Shown: positions 8,018 to 16,600 of the stretch, piece after piece
Layout: each line of letters starts with the position of its first letter
Numbering within the stretch: position 1 is the first letter of the stretch
From: Cytophagales bacterium
GTDB lineage: Bacteria; Bacteroidota; Bacteroidia; Cytophagales; UBA9547
Reading direction: 5' to 3'
DNA: 21,108 nucleotides
Assembly (NCBI GenBank): GCA_003476475.1
Contig: DMUD01000131.1
Span: 1,906 to 23,013 of the forward strand
The notes under the pieces: model-generated
What the model was told of the DNA's origin: nothing
Seen by the model: the letters and a program-made list of their open reading frames with translations, nothing else
Database searches by the model: none
Made by a program: the position numbers and the translations under genes

Positions 8018-9982
8018 TTATTTCATTCCATTTCCCAACTCGGAATAGTTTTTCGCAATAATTGAAAAATCGTCCATGGCTTTGTATTCTTTGGCATACA
8101 ACATGTCCAAACGCCTTGAAGTTGCCAAATCTAGCAAATGAAGGTCTAATCCACTGGTAGTGCTTAGTACTCCTGTCTTGATTTTGGCTATCTCAAATGA
8201 AGTTTTATCGCTAAAACCTACCCATGTTTTATTTCCCAAAAGCACCGAAAAAATATTCCGAAACAAACCAAAAGTTTTTTTTATGAAAATAATTTGCAAT
8301 GGATAGGTGATAAGTAGAAATAAGGCGACTAAAACATCCATCAATCTTTTACTTCGTATCGATTCAGGTTTGGAAATGGCCAGTTCTATATCAAAGGTAT
8401 ACAACTCGCCAATAGATTCTTTAGAGTTGCTTCCTATTATGTAGTTCGATTCGTCGGGCACAATCTTAAAATCGACCCCTGTGGTACGAACTTTCATCAT
8501 CCACTCTATTATTCGCGCCGAAGCAATGTTTTTAGAACAAAATATGACTTCGTCGGCTTCATAAATCATAATGGCCTCGTTCAGTTGTCCAATATTGCCC
8601 AAACACCACAAATCTTCGCTGGGCAATTCATGTGTTTGCAAATATCCCAATACATTTACCTTGGCTTTTACCTGGTCCAGCATCAATCTTACCCGCTCAC
8701 ATTCTTCTTTGGCTCCCACCAGCAGCGTGCGTTTTATTTTCGATTCGCCCAGGCGAATGTCGCGATGCAAAAGGAAATGCTTGATAAACCTTGTGAGGAA
8801 AATGGAAAAAACAGAGCCGACAAAGCCTATCAAAATCAACGCTCTTGAATATCGGAAATCTTCCAAAAAGTTACTCACCCCCGAAATGAGCAAAGTTCCC
8901 CATGCGGCCCCCCTCAAAATTTTATAAAACCTGAACTCTTTGTCATATCCGCCACTGAAATATATCAACACCAGCCAACAAACAATGTACACCGGCAATA
9001 TGACATGTAAATAAATGGATGGATAATACCCCTCTTGGTCTTTGACATGTATTTCCCAAAAATGCGTGACCGATAGCATGAGGGCGTATATGACCGAAAA
9101 CTCAAGTATTGGCAACCACATTATTTTGTAAAACCTTGCTACAATTGCAATGGCAGCCCGCAGGTAAATGGCGCAATTAATGAAAAAACTAAAAAGCCCT
9201 GCTTTTTGCTGTGAAAAATGCTTCTTTGCAAAAATAATCATGGCTCGGTAAAACACGAACACATAGTTTACGCTGGTTCGCTTGGTACTTTCGCCCTTGT
9301 AATGAATGATGCGTGTGTCCGGAAAATAAAAATTTTTGTATCCTGCTTTGATAACACGGTACGAAAGGTCAATATCCTCTCCATACATAAAGTAATCTTC
9401 ATCCAAAAACCCTATTTTGTCCAATACCGACTTGCGTAACAGCATAAAAGCGCCTGCCAGTACTTCCACCTCATGTGTTTTGTTTTCGTCTAAAAAACCT
9501 AAATGGTACCGACCAAATACTTTTGATTTGGGAAACAATTTGGAAAGACCGAAAATTTTGAAAAAAGCCACGAGAGGAGTGGGCAAACCGCGTTTCGATT
9601 CGGGCAAAAAATTTCCCTTACCGTCGAGCATTTTCACGCCCAATGCTCCCGCTTCGGGGTGTGAATCCATGAAAGAGCAGCATTTTGTCAAACAGTCTTC
9701 TTCCAATACTGTATCTGGGTTCAACAAAAGCACATATTCGCCATTCGAAAGGCGAATAGCCTGATTATTGGCTTTCGAAAAACCTACATTTTCTTTGTTT
9801 GCGATAAGGTTTACATCGGGAAAACGCTTTCGTATCATTTGCAACGAACCATCTACCGAATTGTTGTCGACCACAAATATTTCGGCCTCTAATCCTTTAA
9901 CTGCTTTCTGTACCGAAAGCAAAACCTGTTCTAGGAAATAACTAACATTGTAGTTAACTATGATGATGGAAATCTTTTTCAC
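8018..9982 (-). CDS. Family 2 glycosyltransferase fused to a polyprenyl-phosphate sugar-transferase-like C-terminal half
   Basis: Residues 1 to about 260 form a GT2 transferase of the rhamnosyltransferase (WbbL-like) type: VDNNSVDG (38-45) for nucleotide binding, NPD (88-90) in place of DxD, and MYGEDIDLSYR (199-209) with the probable catalytic acids. Hydrophobic helices follow at about 265-305, 322-342, 357-372 and 380-398. Next comes a CoA-binding-like Rossmann stretch starting RTLLVGAKEE (418-427), as in WcaJ/EpsE-type initiating sugar transferases, then KRLMDVLVALFLL (545-557), which aligns by eye with their catalytic-domain membrane helix. The usual KFRSM-type and GPRP motifs are absent; only GNKTWVGF and a C-terminal helix remain, so this half may be inactive, regulatory or a membrane anchor. 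The start is GTG at 9982: no in-frame ATG precedes it before a stop, and MKKISIIIVNYN is a normal GT2 beginning. Likely acts at the inner membrane in glycan assembly, beside ugd and uxs. Confidence 0.85.
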   Translation of the reverse strand: MKKISIIIVNYNVSYFLEQVLLSVQKAVKGLEAEIFVVDNNSVDGSLQMIRKRFPDVNLIANKENVGFSKANNQAIRLSNGEYVLLLNPDTVLEEDCLTKCCSFMDSHPEAGALGVKMLDGKGNFLPESKRGLPTPLVAFFKIFGLSKLFPKSKVFGRYHLGFLDENKTHEVEVLAGAFMLLRKSVLDKIGFLDEDYFMYGEDIDLSYRVIKAGYKNFYFPDTRIIHYKGESTKRTSVNYVFVFYRAMIIFAKKHFSQQKAGLFSFFINCAIYLRAAIAIVARFYKIMWLPILEFSVIYALMLSVTHFWEIHVKDQEGYYPSIYLHVILPVYIVCWLVLIYFSGGYDKEFRFYKILRGAAWGTLLISGVSNFLEDFRYSRALILIGFVGSVFSIFLTRFIKHFLLHRDIRLGESKIKRTLLVGAKEECERVRLMLDQVKAKVNVLGYLQTHELPSEDLWCLGNIGQLNEAIMIYEADEVIFCSKNIASARIIEWMMKVRTTGVDFKIVPDESNYIIGSNSKESIGELYTFDIELAISKPESIRSKRLMDVLVALFLLITYPLQIIFIKKTFGLFRNIFSVLLGNKTWVGFSDKTSFEIAKIKTGVLSTTSGLDLHLLDLATSRRLDMLYAKEYKAMDDFSIIAKNYSELGNGMK

Positions 9983-10039
9983 AAAGAAAGATAGAGGTCA
10001 GCGGAAAAGTAAGCGATAGGCCGTTTCTTTGTTTTTGCA

Positions 10040-10047
10040 CAAATATA
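10040..10047 (-). promoter_or_regulatory. Candidate -7 box TATATTTG for the glycosyltransferase gene
   Basis: Exact TAnnTTTG match on the minus strand, 57 bp upstream of the GTG start and identical to the box before ugd. No clear TTG is seen 17-23 bases farther upstream. Confidence 0.45.
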
Positions 10048-10109
10048 ACAAAATATCATTCTTTACTTTTTAATGACTAAAATCAAGCCCAAACTTGCAA
10101 TTTAATGGC

Positions 10110-10117
10110 TAAGTTTG
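10110..10117 (+). promoter_or_regulatory. TAAGTTTG box touching the start of the PhyH-family gene
   Basis: Exact TAnnTTTG match ending 1 base before the ATG at 10119. If used, transcription would begin at or after that ATG, favouring the ATG at 10134 as the real start. There is no suitable -33 element (the nearest TTG is 12 bases upstream), so this may be chance. Confidence 0.22.
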
Positions 10118-10118
10118 A

Positions 10119-11090
10119 ATGCAAAATTTTCGAATGGGACTCATCGATTGGGTAACAAGATTTAAACCCTTCTTTTCACTTTACAATCTTTTTCAGTATA
10201 AGATGCTGAAAAACAATATCCCACTTTATAAAAAATGGGGTATTCGCAAAAAATATTTCAACAGTATATCTAGCAAAGATTTTCAACACATACAAAACCA
10301 AGATACTCCTTGGCTCGATAGTGGCAATTCTGCCAACTTACTTCCGCAACATCCTATCTTCAAAAGCCTTGCCGCCCAACATCAGTCTGCTTTGCTCCAT
10401 TGGTCAAAAAACGGATATGCCATTTTGCCCGCATTTTTTTCGGAAAACGAAATTGAAATAATTAACAAAGAAATAGACAGTATGCTGAAACAAAAGAAAT
10501 TGAAATGGAAATATAAAAATAAATTGATGTTTTCGGTAGATAAATCGGCTTTAATTAGGGCAACAGCCAACAAAAAAAACCTAACCGATATCTTGTCTTT
10601 GCTTTTAGGAAAAAAGGCAAACCTTTTCCAAAGCATCAATTTTTACCATGGAAGCCAGCAAGCCGCGCACTCCGACATTGTGCACATGACCACCTTTCCG
10701 CAAGGTTACTTAATAGCCTGCTGGATTGCCTTGGAAGATGTGGGGCCAGCACAAGGACCACTATTTTACTATCCTGAAAGCCACAAACTTCCATATTTCT
10801 TGAACGATGCTTATGCCCATGGTGGAAACGAATACTTTATTGGCGAAAACGCTTATAAAAACTATGAAACTGCCCTTGAAAATCAGATAATTGAAAAGGG
10901 ACTGGAGAAAAAAACATTCATCGCCCAAAAAGGTGATGTGCTCATATGGCACGCAAACCTACTTCATGGAGGAAGCCCCATTTCCAATAAAAATTTAACG
11001 AGAAAAAGCATGGTCATGCACTATTTTGCCGAAGGCGTCATTTGCTATCACGAAATTTCACAAAGACCTGCTTTAATTAAAAATATCTAA
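10119..11090 (+). CDS. PhyH-family Fe(II)/2-oxoglutarate dioxygenase
   Basis: A 323-residue member of the phytanoyl-CoA dioxygenase family, which hydroxylates small molecules with O2 and 2-oxoglutarate. Seen: iron-binding H184-x-D186 in AHSDIVHM, distal His283 in HANLLHGGSP, and Arg295 in LTRKS for the 2-oxoglutarate carboxylate, in the order and spacing of the family; GDVLIWHANLLHGG (272-285) is the characteristic strand. The N-terminal ~80 residues are basic and aromatic, without a recognisable domain or signal peptide. The substrate cannot be told from the sequence. The gene is divergent from the glycosyltransferase across 136 bp, so a role in modifying a glycan or lipid is possible but unproven. 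ATG 10119 is taken as the start; ATG 10134 is an alternative. Base composition is A-rich, like the + strand genes to its right. Confidence 0.85.
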   Translation: MQNFRMGLIDWVTRFKPFFSLYNLFQYKMLKNNIPLYKKWGIRKKYFNSISSKDFQHIQNQDTPWLDSGNSANLLPQHPIFKSLAAQHQSALLHWSKNGYAILPAFFSENEIEIINKEIDSMLKQKKLKWKYKNKLMFSVDKSALIRATANKKNLTDILSLLLGKKANLFQSINFYHGSQQAAHSDIVHMTTFPQGYLIACWIALEDVGPAQGPLFYYPESHKLPYFLNDAYAHGGNEYFIGENAYKNYETALENQIIEKGLEKKTFIAQKGDVLIWHANLLHGGSPISNKNLTRKSMVMHYFAEGVICYHEISQRPALIKNI

Positions 11091-11130
11091 TACTCGCCCT
11101 CTTGAATAGCCAATACCCAAAACCTATTTT

Positions 11131-11138
11131 TAACTTTG
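11131..11138 (+). promoter_or_regulatory. Candidate -7 box TAACTTTG for purK-purE
   Basis: Exact TAnnTTTG match ending 4 bases before the purK ATG. A TTG at 11102-11104 is 26 bases upstream, slightly too far for the usual 17-23. If used, the mRNA would be leaderless or nearly so. Confidence 0.4.
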
Positions 11139-11142
11139 CCAT

Positions 11143-12285
11143 ATGGCTGTAAAATTTGACAATTCAATCAAGATTGGCGTTTTGGGAGGCGGTCAGTTGG
11201 GACGTATGCTTATTCAATCTGCTATTGATTTAGATTTGGACATTGCCATTCTAGATCCCGATCCACATGCCCCATGCAAATCACTGTGCAACAAATTTGT
11301 ACAAGGCGCCTTCCAAGATTACGAAACGGTGGTGTCGTTTGGAAAAGACTTGGATTTAATCAGTATCGAAATAGAAAATGTGAACATTGAGGCCTTAAAA
11401 AAATTGCGCTCAATGGGTAAAAAAATATTTCCACAGCCCGAAGTAATTGAACTCATTCAAGACAAGCGCACCCAAAAGAAATTTTATCGTGACCACCACA
11501 TACCTACTGCGGATTTTGTTTTAACAGAAAATAAAGCACATGCCAGCGAATATGTACATTTTTTACCTGCCTTCCACAAATTGGGAAAAGGTGGCTACGA
11601 CGGCAAAGGAGTACAACCTATTTTGAACATAAACGATTTTACCAACGCTTTTGACCAACCTGGACTTTTGGAAAAAAAAGTAGACTACCAAAAGGAAATT
11701 TCGGTCATCGTGGCCCGAAACGAAGTAGGCGAAATTTGCTCTTTTCCTGTAGTAGAAATGGTTTTCGATCCTGTTTACAATTTAGTCGATTACCTCATTT
11801 CGCCTGCGCAAATCGAAGAGAAATATCGGTCTCAAGCCGACCTTGTGGCCAAAAAAGTGGCCGAATCGCTAAAAATAGTCGGTATTTTAGCAGTGGAAAT
11901 GTTTTTGACAAAAGAAGGGGAAATTTTGGTCAATGAAATTGCACCCCGACCACACAACAGTGGCCACCATACCATCAAAGCCAACACCACCTCGCAGTAC
12001 GAACAGCATTGGCGCGCCATCTTGGGCTTACCTTTTGGCAACACCAACGCACACAAACTTTCAGCAATGATCAATGTACTGGGTACAAAAGGATACGAAG
12101 GCGAAGCCGTTTATGTCGGTTTGCACGAAGTACTAAAATTAGACGGCGCCCATATTCATTTGTACGGGAAAAAAAAGACCAAATCATCACGCAAAATGGG
12201 CCATATCATCATCATGGACGACAACCTTGAAAGCCTTCAAGAAAAAGTAAAATACGTGAAAGAAACAATACAAGTAATCGCATGA
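11143..12285 (+). CDS. purK: 5-(carboxyamino)imidazole ribonucleotide synthase
   Basis: ATP-grasp enzyme of purine biosynthesis: AIR + ATP + bicarbonate gives N5-CAIR. The 380-residue length is normal. Seen: GGGQLGRM (15-22) in the N-terminal Rossmann-like domain; KLGKGGYDGKGV (147-157 region), the flexible ATP-grasp loop; VNEIAPRPHNSGHHT (263-277), with metal-binding Glu265 and substrate contacts; C-terminal YGK (341-343) and RKMGH (350-354). The product is unstable and passes to PurE, encoded next with an ATGA overlap, so the two are co-translated. The ATG at 11143 puts the glycine motif at the usual distance. A TAnnTTTG box sits just before the start. Confidence 0.97.
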   Translation: MAVKFDNSIKIGVLGGGQLGRMLIQSAIDLDLDIAILDPDPHAPCKSLCNKFVQGAFQDYETVVSFGKDLDLISIEIENVNIEALKKLRSMGKKIFPQPEVIELIQDKRTQKKFYRDHHIPTADFVLTENKAHASEYVHFLPAFHKLGKGGYDGKGVQPILNINDFTNAFDQPGLLEKKVDYQKEISVIVARNEVGEICSFPVVEMVFDPVYNLVDYLISPAQIEEKYRSQADLVAKKVAESLKIVGILAVEMFLTKEGEILVNEIAPRPHNSGHHTIKANTTSQYEQHWRAILGLPFGNTNAHKLSAMINVLGTKGYEGEAVYVGLHEVLKLDGAHIHLYGKKKTKSSRKMGHIIIMDDNLESLQEKVKYVKETIQVIA

Positions 12286-12794
12286 AAAACGCAGTGGTAG
12301 GTATCATTATGGGTAGCCAGTCCGACCTGAAAATAATGGCCGAGGCAGCCCAGATTTTGGAACAACTTCAAGTTCCCTTCGAATTGACCGTTGTTTCGGC
12401 TCATCGCACACCGGTGCGTATGTACGAATATGCCTCTACTGCCGCCGAAAGGGGCTTGAAAGTAATTATCGCAGGTGCCGGCGGTGCTGCACATTTGCCT
12501 GGCATGGTAGCTTCAATCACTCATTTGCCTGTAATAGGAGTTCCTGTAAAATCTAGCAATTCTATAGATGGGTGGGACTCTGTGCTTTCCATTCTTCAAA
12601 TGCCAGGCGGTATTCCAGTAGCCACTGTCGCCTTAAACAGCGCACTAAATGCAGGCTTGCTTGCAGCCCAAATTATTGGAACTTCCAACCCCGATATAAC
12701 AGAAAACCTAAAGGCTTACAAAGAAAGCCTGAAGATAAAAGTGGAAAGTTCGGCAAGTGATATAGAAGAAAAGGGGTACAAAATGTTTATATAG
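12282..12794 (+). CDS. purE: N5-CAIR mutase, class I
   Basis: Moves the carboxyl group of N5-CAIR from nitrogen to carbon to give CAIR, the step after PurK. The 170 residues match class I PurE. Seen: MGSQSD (10-15), with the catalytic-site Ser/Asp; SAHRTP (39-44), with His41 equivalent to the proton-transfer His45 of E. coli; AGAGGAAHLPGM (64-75), the phosphate loop; GVPV (86-89). The start codon overlaps the purK stop (ATGA). A linked PurK also indicates the class I mutase instead of the class II AIR carboxylase. The 3' end overlaps the convergent ybeY by 8 bp, so no intrinsic terminator fits between them and none is seen. Confidence 0.97.
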   Translation: MKNAVVGIIMGSQSDLKIMAEAAQILEQLQVPFELTVVSAHRTPVRMYEYASTAAERGLKVIIAGAGGAAHLPGMVASITHLPVIGVPVKSSNSIDGWDSVLSILQMPGGIPVATVALNSALNAGLLAAQIIGTSNPDITENLKAYKESLKIKVESSASDIEEKGYKMFI

Positions 12795-13221
12795 CTAACC
12801 ACAAAGCCAAAGCCTCATCTTCTTTTTCTCTCATTATTTTGGCTTCTGCTGTGGTCTTGTCCTTATATCCCAAAAGATGAAACAACCCGTGTGCCATAAC
12901 CCTATTTAATTCATTTTCAAAGGATACATTGTACTGACAAGCGTTTTCCTTCACCCTATCTACACTTATGTAAATGTCGCTTTCGAGTGGAAGAGGGTGT
13001 TCTTGATAACGAAATGTAATGATGTCGGTAAGGGTGTCGTGTTGTAAATGCGTTTTATTTAGTGAGAGCAAATATTCATCATCGCAAAAAATAAAATTTA
13101 TGGAAAGAATGCTGCCCTGATGGATAGCCACAATTTGAGACAACCACTTTCGTAGTTTTGACTTGCCCTTTAGTTTAAAAGAGGATAGTTCAGAATGGAA
13201 TGAAAGAGTAGGCAATGGCAA
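12787..13221 (-). CDS. ybeY: rRNA maturation endoribonuclease YbeY
   Basis: UPF0054 metal-dependent RNase involved in 16S rRNA 3'-end maturation and ribosome quality control. At 144 residues it has typical size. Seen: FCDDEYLLSLNKTHLQHDTL (45-64) followed by TDIITF (65-70), the conserved LN..yL.hd..TD block; SDIYIS (81-86); the metal site HGLFHLLGYKD, with His111 and His115 and Asp121 where E. coli has a third His. A GYKDK ending is common in Bacteroidota YbeY, so this is a lineage variant and not a defect. The start appears to be TTG at 13221, 2 bp after the stop of the upstream ATPase gene: the frame has no ATG nearby and family N-termini fit here. Translation is probably coupled to the upstream gene. 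Confidence 0.92.
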   Translation of the reverse strand: MPLPTLSFHSELSSFKLKGKSKLRKWLSQIVAIHQGSILSINFIFCDDEYLLSLNKTHLQHDTLTDIITFRYQEHPLPLESDIYISVDRVKENACQYNVSFENELNRVMAHGLFHLLGYKDKTTAEAKIMREKEDEALALWLAI

Positions 13222-13223
13222 TA

Positions 13224-13643
13224 TCAGTTCATGTTGAATTTCATTTCCACTACACGTCCTTTGTCGGAAAAAACAATCTCATCGCACAAATTTCGCATCA
13301 AAAAAACTCCACGTCCGTACGGTTTGCTTATATTCTCAGGCAAAGTAGGATCAGCTAAAGAATTGGGATCGAAACCACTTCCTTGGTCTTCTATAACAAA
13401 TTTTAAGTCTTTGGCACCAATAATAAGCGAAATACTGACCAATTTCTTCCTATCGTTTCCATTACCATGCTTGATGGCATTGTTTACCGACTCGGTCACG
13501 GCAACCATGATGTTTCCATAAAGATCATCGGCTATGTGAAATTTTTCTTTTGCATTGTCGATAAAACTTTCCACTATGCGAATGTTTTCGAACATAGATG
13601 GGATTTGGATTGAAATCTTTTCCATAGCGTGGCTAAGATACAT
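13224..13643 (-). CDS. RsbW-like GHKL ATPase (anti-sigma factor / serine kinase type)
   Basis: A single histidine-kinase-like ATPase domain of 139 residues, like the anti-sigma-factor kinases RsbW and SpoIIAB. Seen: N box AVTESVNNAIKHGN (48-61) with Glu51 and Asn55; G1 box DQGSGFD (86-92); G2 region GRGVFLM (110-116). There is no receiver, sensor or membrane segment. RsbW-type proteins hold sigma factors and phosphorylate STAS-domain antagonists, but no sigma factor or STAS gene is in the window, so the partner is unknown. The ATG at 13643 overlaps the preceding stop as TAATG, arguing for coupled translation; the ATG at 13625 (MEKISIQIPS) is an alternative start. Lies between the DUF4175 gene and ybeY in one operon. 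Confidence 0.85.
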   Translation of the reverse strand: MYLSHAMEKISIQIPSMFENIRIVESFIDNAKEKFHIADDLYGNIMVAVTESVNNAIKHGNGNDRKKLVSISLIIGAKDLKFVIEDQGSGFDPNSLADPTLPENISKPYGRGVFLMRNLCDEIVFSDKGRVVEMKFNMN

Positions 13644-16600
13644 TACTGACTAATTTTTTGAAAATATTGTCCCACTTTCTCTTTGTAATACGGATTTAAA
13701 CTAGGTGGGGTTGACTTTAGCATTTCTATTTGTTTTTCTTTTTCTTTCAAATATTTATCCAATGCAGGTGGCAATTTTCTATCAATGTCTTGTTTTCCGA
13801 CATTTGATTCCCGTTTTTCTTCAAATTCTCTTTCGCGCAATGCCTTCTCGCTTTCTAACAATCTAGTAACAATATCATTTTGACGAATAATAGTTTGAGA
13901 AGAAAGCTGCTTAAAAGCCAAATCCCTCTCCGTTTCTTCCATCTTTTTGGCAAGTTCTTTGAGTTGTTGTTTGCCGTTTTGGTCTAAATTACCTTTACCT
14001 TCCATGTCCATTAACATTTTCCTAATGGCTTGTTGTTCAGCAATGAGTTGGGCTAGATCTTGCGAAAACTCTTTGCCACTTTTGCCACTTTGCTTTAATT
14101 CGCCAATTTTTTTGTTCAATGCTCTTTGCAAATCGCTTATATTCCTACCTTTCCCTTTTCCACCTGGTTTTTTGCATTGGCCACGTCCAGGCTTACTTTT
14201 CATTTGCCTGCTTTCGTCTTGCAATTGTTTTAGCACCTCAGACAACATTAAGGCGAGATTGTTCATGGAGGTCATGGCAAACTGCTGTTTTCCAGCAGAA
14301 ATATCGGGGTGTCGCATTTTCAAATCAGCAATACTCTCCTTGATATAATCGTTCATTTCACCTACTTCTTTGGTCACAAACTTTTTCACCTGAAAAACAC
14401 GCTTGGACAAGGCATATAGGGTATCTTCCACCATTTTAGCGTCGTCTTTCAGCTTCATTTGCCTTTGCAAAAGGCCCACATAACGTGGGTCTGTTTGGTT
14501 TATTTTTTTAAATTCTTTCATTAAAGTTTCTTGTTCAAAAGATAACGTCAACAAATTTTCGAGCAAAAAGCGCAAATTTTCAATATTTTCATCTACTACC
14601 TCTGCCTCCATCTCTTGTTGAGCTTTTTGCAATTGTTCCTTTAAGTCCTCCATTTGCTCGGCCGCCGATTTTTGCTGTTTTTGTGCTCCCTTTTTATTTC
14701 CCTGCCCAAGTTGTTCCAAACTATTCTGTTGTTTTTCGCTGATTGATTTTTGTATTGCCTCCTCTTTGTCGAAACCGTTTTTTTCTTCCAAGCTTTTGTT
14801 CAACTGATCCAATTGCTTCAAATCTTCCCTCAATCCTTCAAACTTGTCGTTCAAATTTTGCTGTGCTATTTTTTGGTTGTCAATGTTATCGTTTGGCGTT
14901 TTTTGCGAGAGTTTATCTTGATCTTTTGAAAGCTGGTCTATTTTCTGTACGGCATTTTCTAACTCTTTTTCAAATTTCAATTGCTTGAACATTTCCAACA
15001 TTCGCTCCAATTCTTTGTCGAATCGCTGTTGCTTGCTTTCAATTTTATCCAATAAATCTTTTATCTCGGAACTGTTGTTTTTTTCTTCCATCAATTTTTG
15101 TAATTCTTGATACAATTTGAGGGTTTCATCGTCCAACAAGGCCTTCATCAATTCTTGCAGTTGCTGCGTTTTTTCTATCAAATTTTCGCTAATATGTATG
15201 AATTTTTCTTCTTTTGTATTGATGAGTTCGTTCTGTTTCTGCAAGTCTTCCAACCTTTCCTTCAATTCTTTTTGTTTTTGTAGCAGTTCTTCCAAGTTTT
15301 TACGGTCTTGCCAGTTCAAGTCTTTTTTATTTTTTAGATTATTCTGCAACTTGTCCAACTGCTTACTAATAGCTTTTGATTGAGAATGAGAATTGCTGAG
15401 ATTTTGAGATGTCTCTGCTTTTTTGCTTCGCAATTCATCGGCAATTGTTCTTTCAGATGGAAGTTCCAAAAGATATGTCTCAGAGCTAACCGACTTAGGG
15501 CCATTCACCCCGTCATTGTCCCATACCTTCACGTAGTATTCAAGTTTGTCACCCGAACTTAGGTGCAGCGAATCGAGCAACCAATTGAGGTAAAAATTTT
15601 GATAGTTGTTGCCTTTTGAAAATCGTATGGGGAAATTGTAGGTTACTGCTTTGGTTACCTGCGACTTACGCAGTACATTGTAAAAAACACGTAAACTCGA
15701 AAAACCATAGTCGTCTTCAATAGTGCCGCCTAATAAAATGTAATTGAAAAGACTGCTATCCTTCACCGGCACAACACTAATCTTGGGCATTACATCGGGC
15801 GCAACATTCACGGTATATTCCAAATCTCCATCAGCTTTTGCCTTGTCGTTCACCAACTTAAGTTTGTATTGGAAACTCTTATTTGCAATAGTAGAAAACG
15901 AAAATCCATTCATAAGCCCTGCTTCCAAAATGGTAGGGGTTGACTCGTGGCTCATTTCAACCCTAACCTGATCGGTGTATAGGCAATTTATGTCCCAAAC
16001 TATACGAGTGCCCTCAGGGACATTCAAATTGCCTACATTTTTTAAATACTCATCTTTCCTGCCCAAATAATTTGGAAAGTGCAATTGGGCATTCAAGTCA
16101 CCTATCAAAGGTTTGTTTATTATGCGTATATCATATTCTTGCGAGAAAAAACCTGCTCCTTCTAGTTGAAAAGATATCTCGTCATGCAAACGAGGAAATG
16201 TAAAAGAATACTCCCCCCTCTCGTTTGAAGACAACACATGTTCTTGACCATTGTAAATAATACGCACAATTTCAGGGATTTCTTTTCCCTCAATCAAAAA
16301 CTTTAATACAAAATCTTCATTACGAAAAGCATTCAAATGCCTGTTCAAAAGTCGAAAAGTAAATGGGGCAGGTTTTGGAAATATTTGGTTGAAACTTGCA
16401 ATACGCTTTGGACTTTCGGTAATTAAGCCAGGAAACAGGGCTGCACCAAAACCTATCACCAATATCAGTGGAAATAAAAATCTTGCATACTTTTTGTTTT
16501 GACCAAAGTCAATAGCTTTCCCAAAAGGCACATTAATAAGTTCATCCGATTTTTGCCTTACACTTGCCATGGCCAAGGAGTTAGCATCACCCAACTTCCA

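Noticed and set aside
12855..12891. YbeY as a damaged gene because the third His is missing
   Set aside because: The rest of the protein is intact, and the Asp variant is a known pattern in this phylum.
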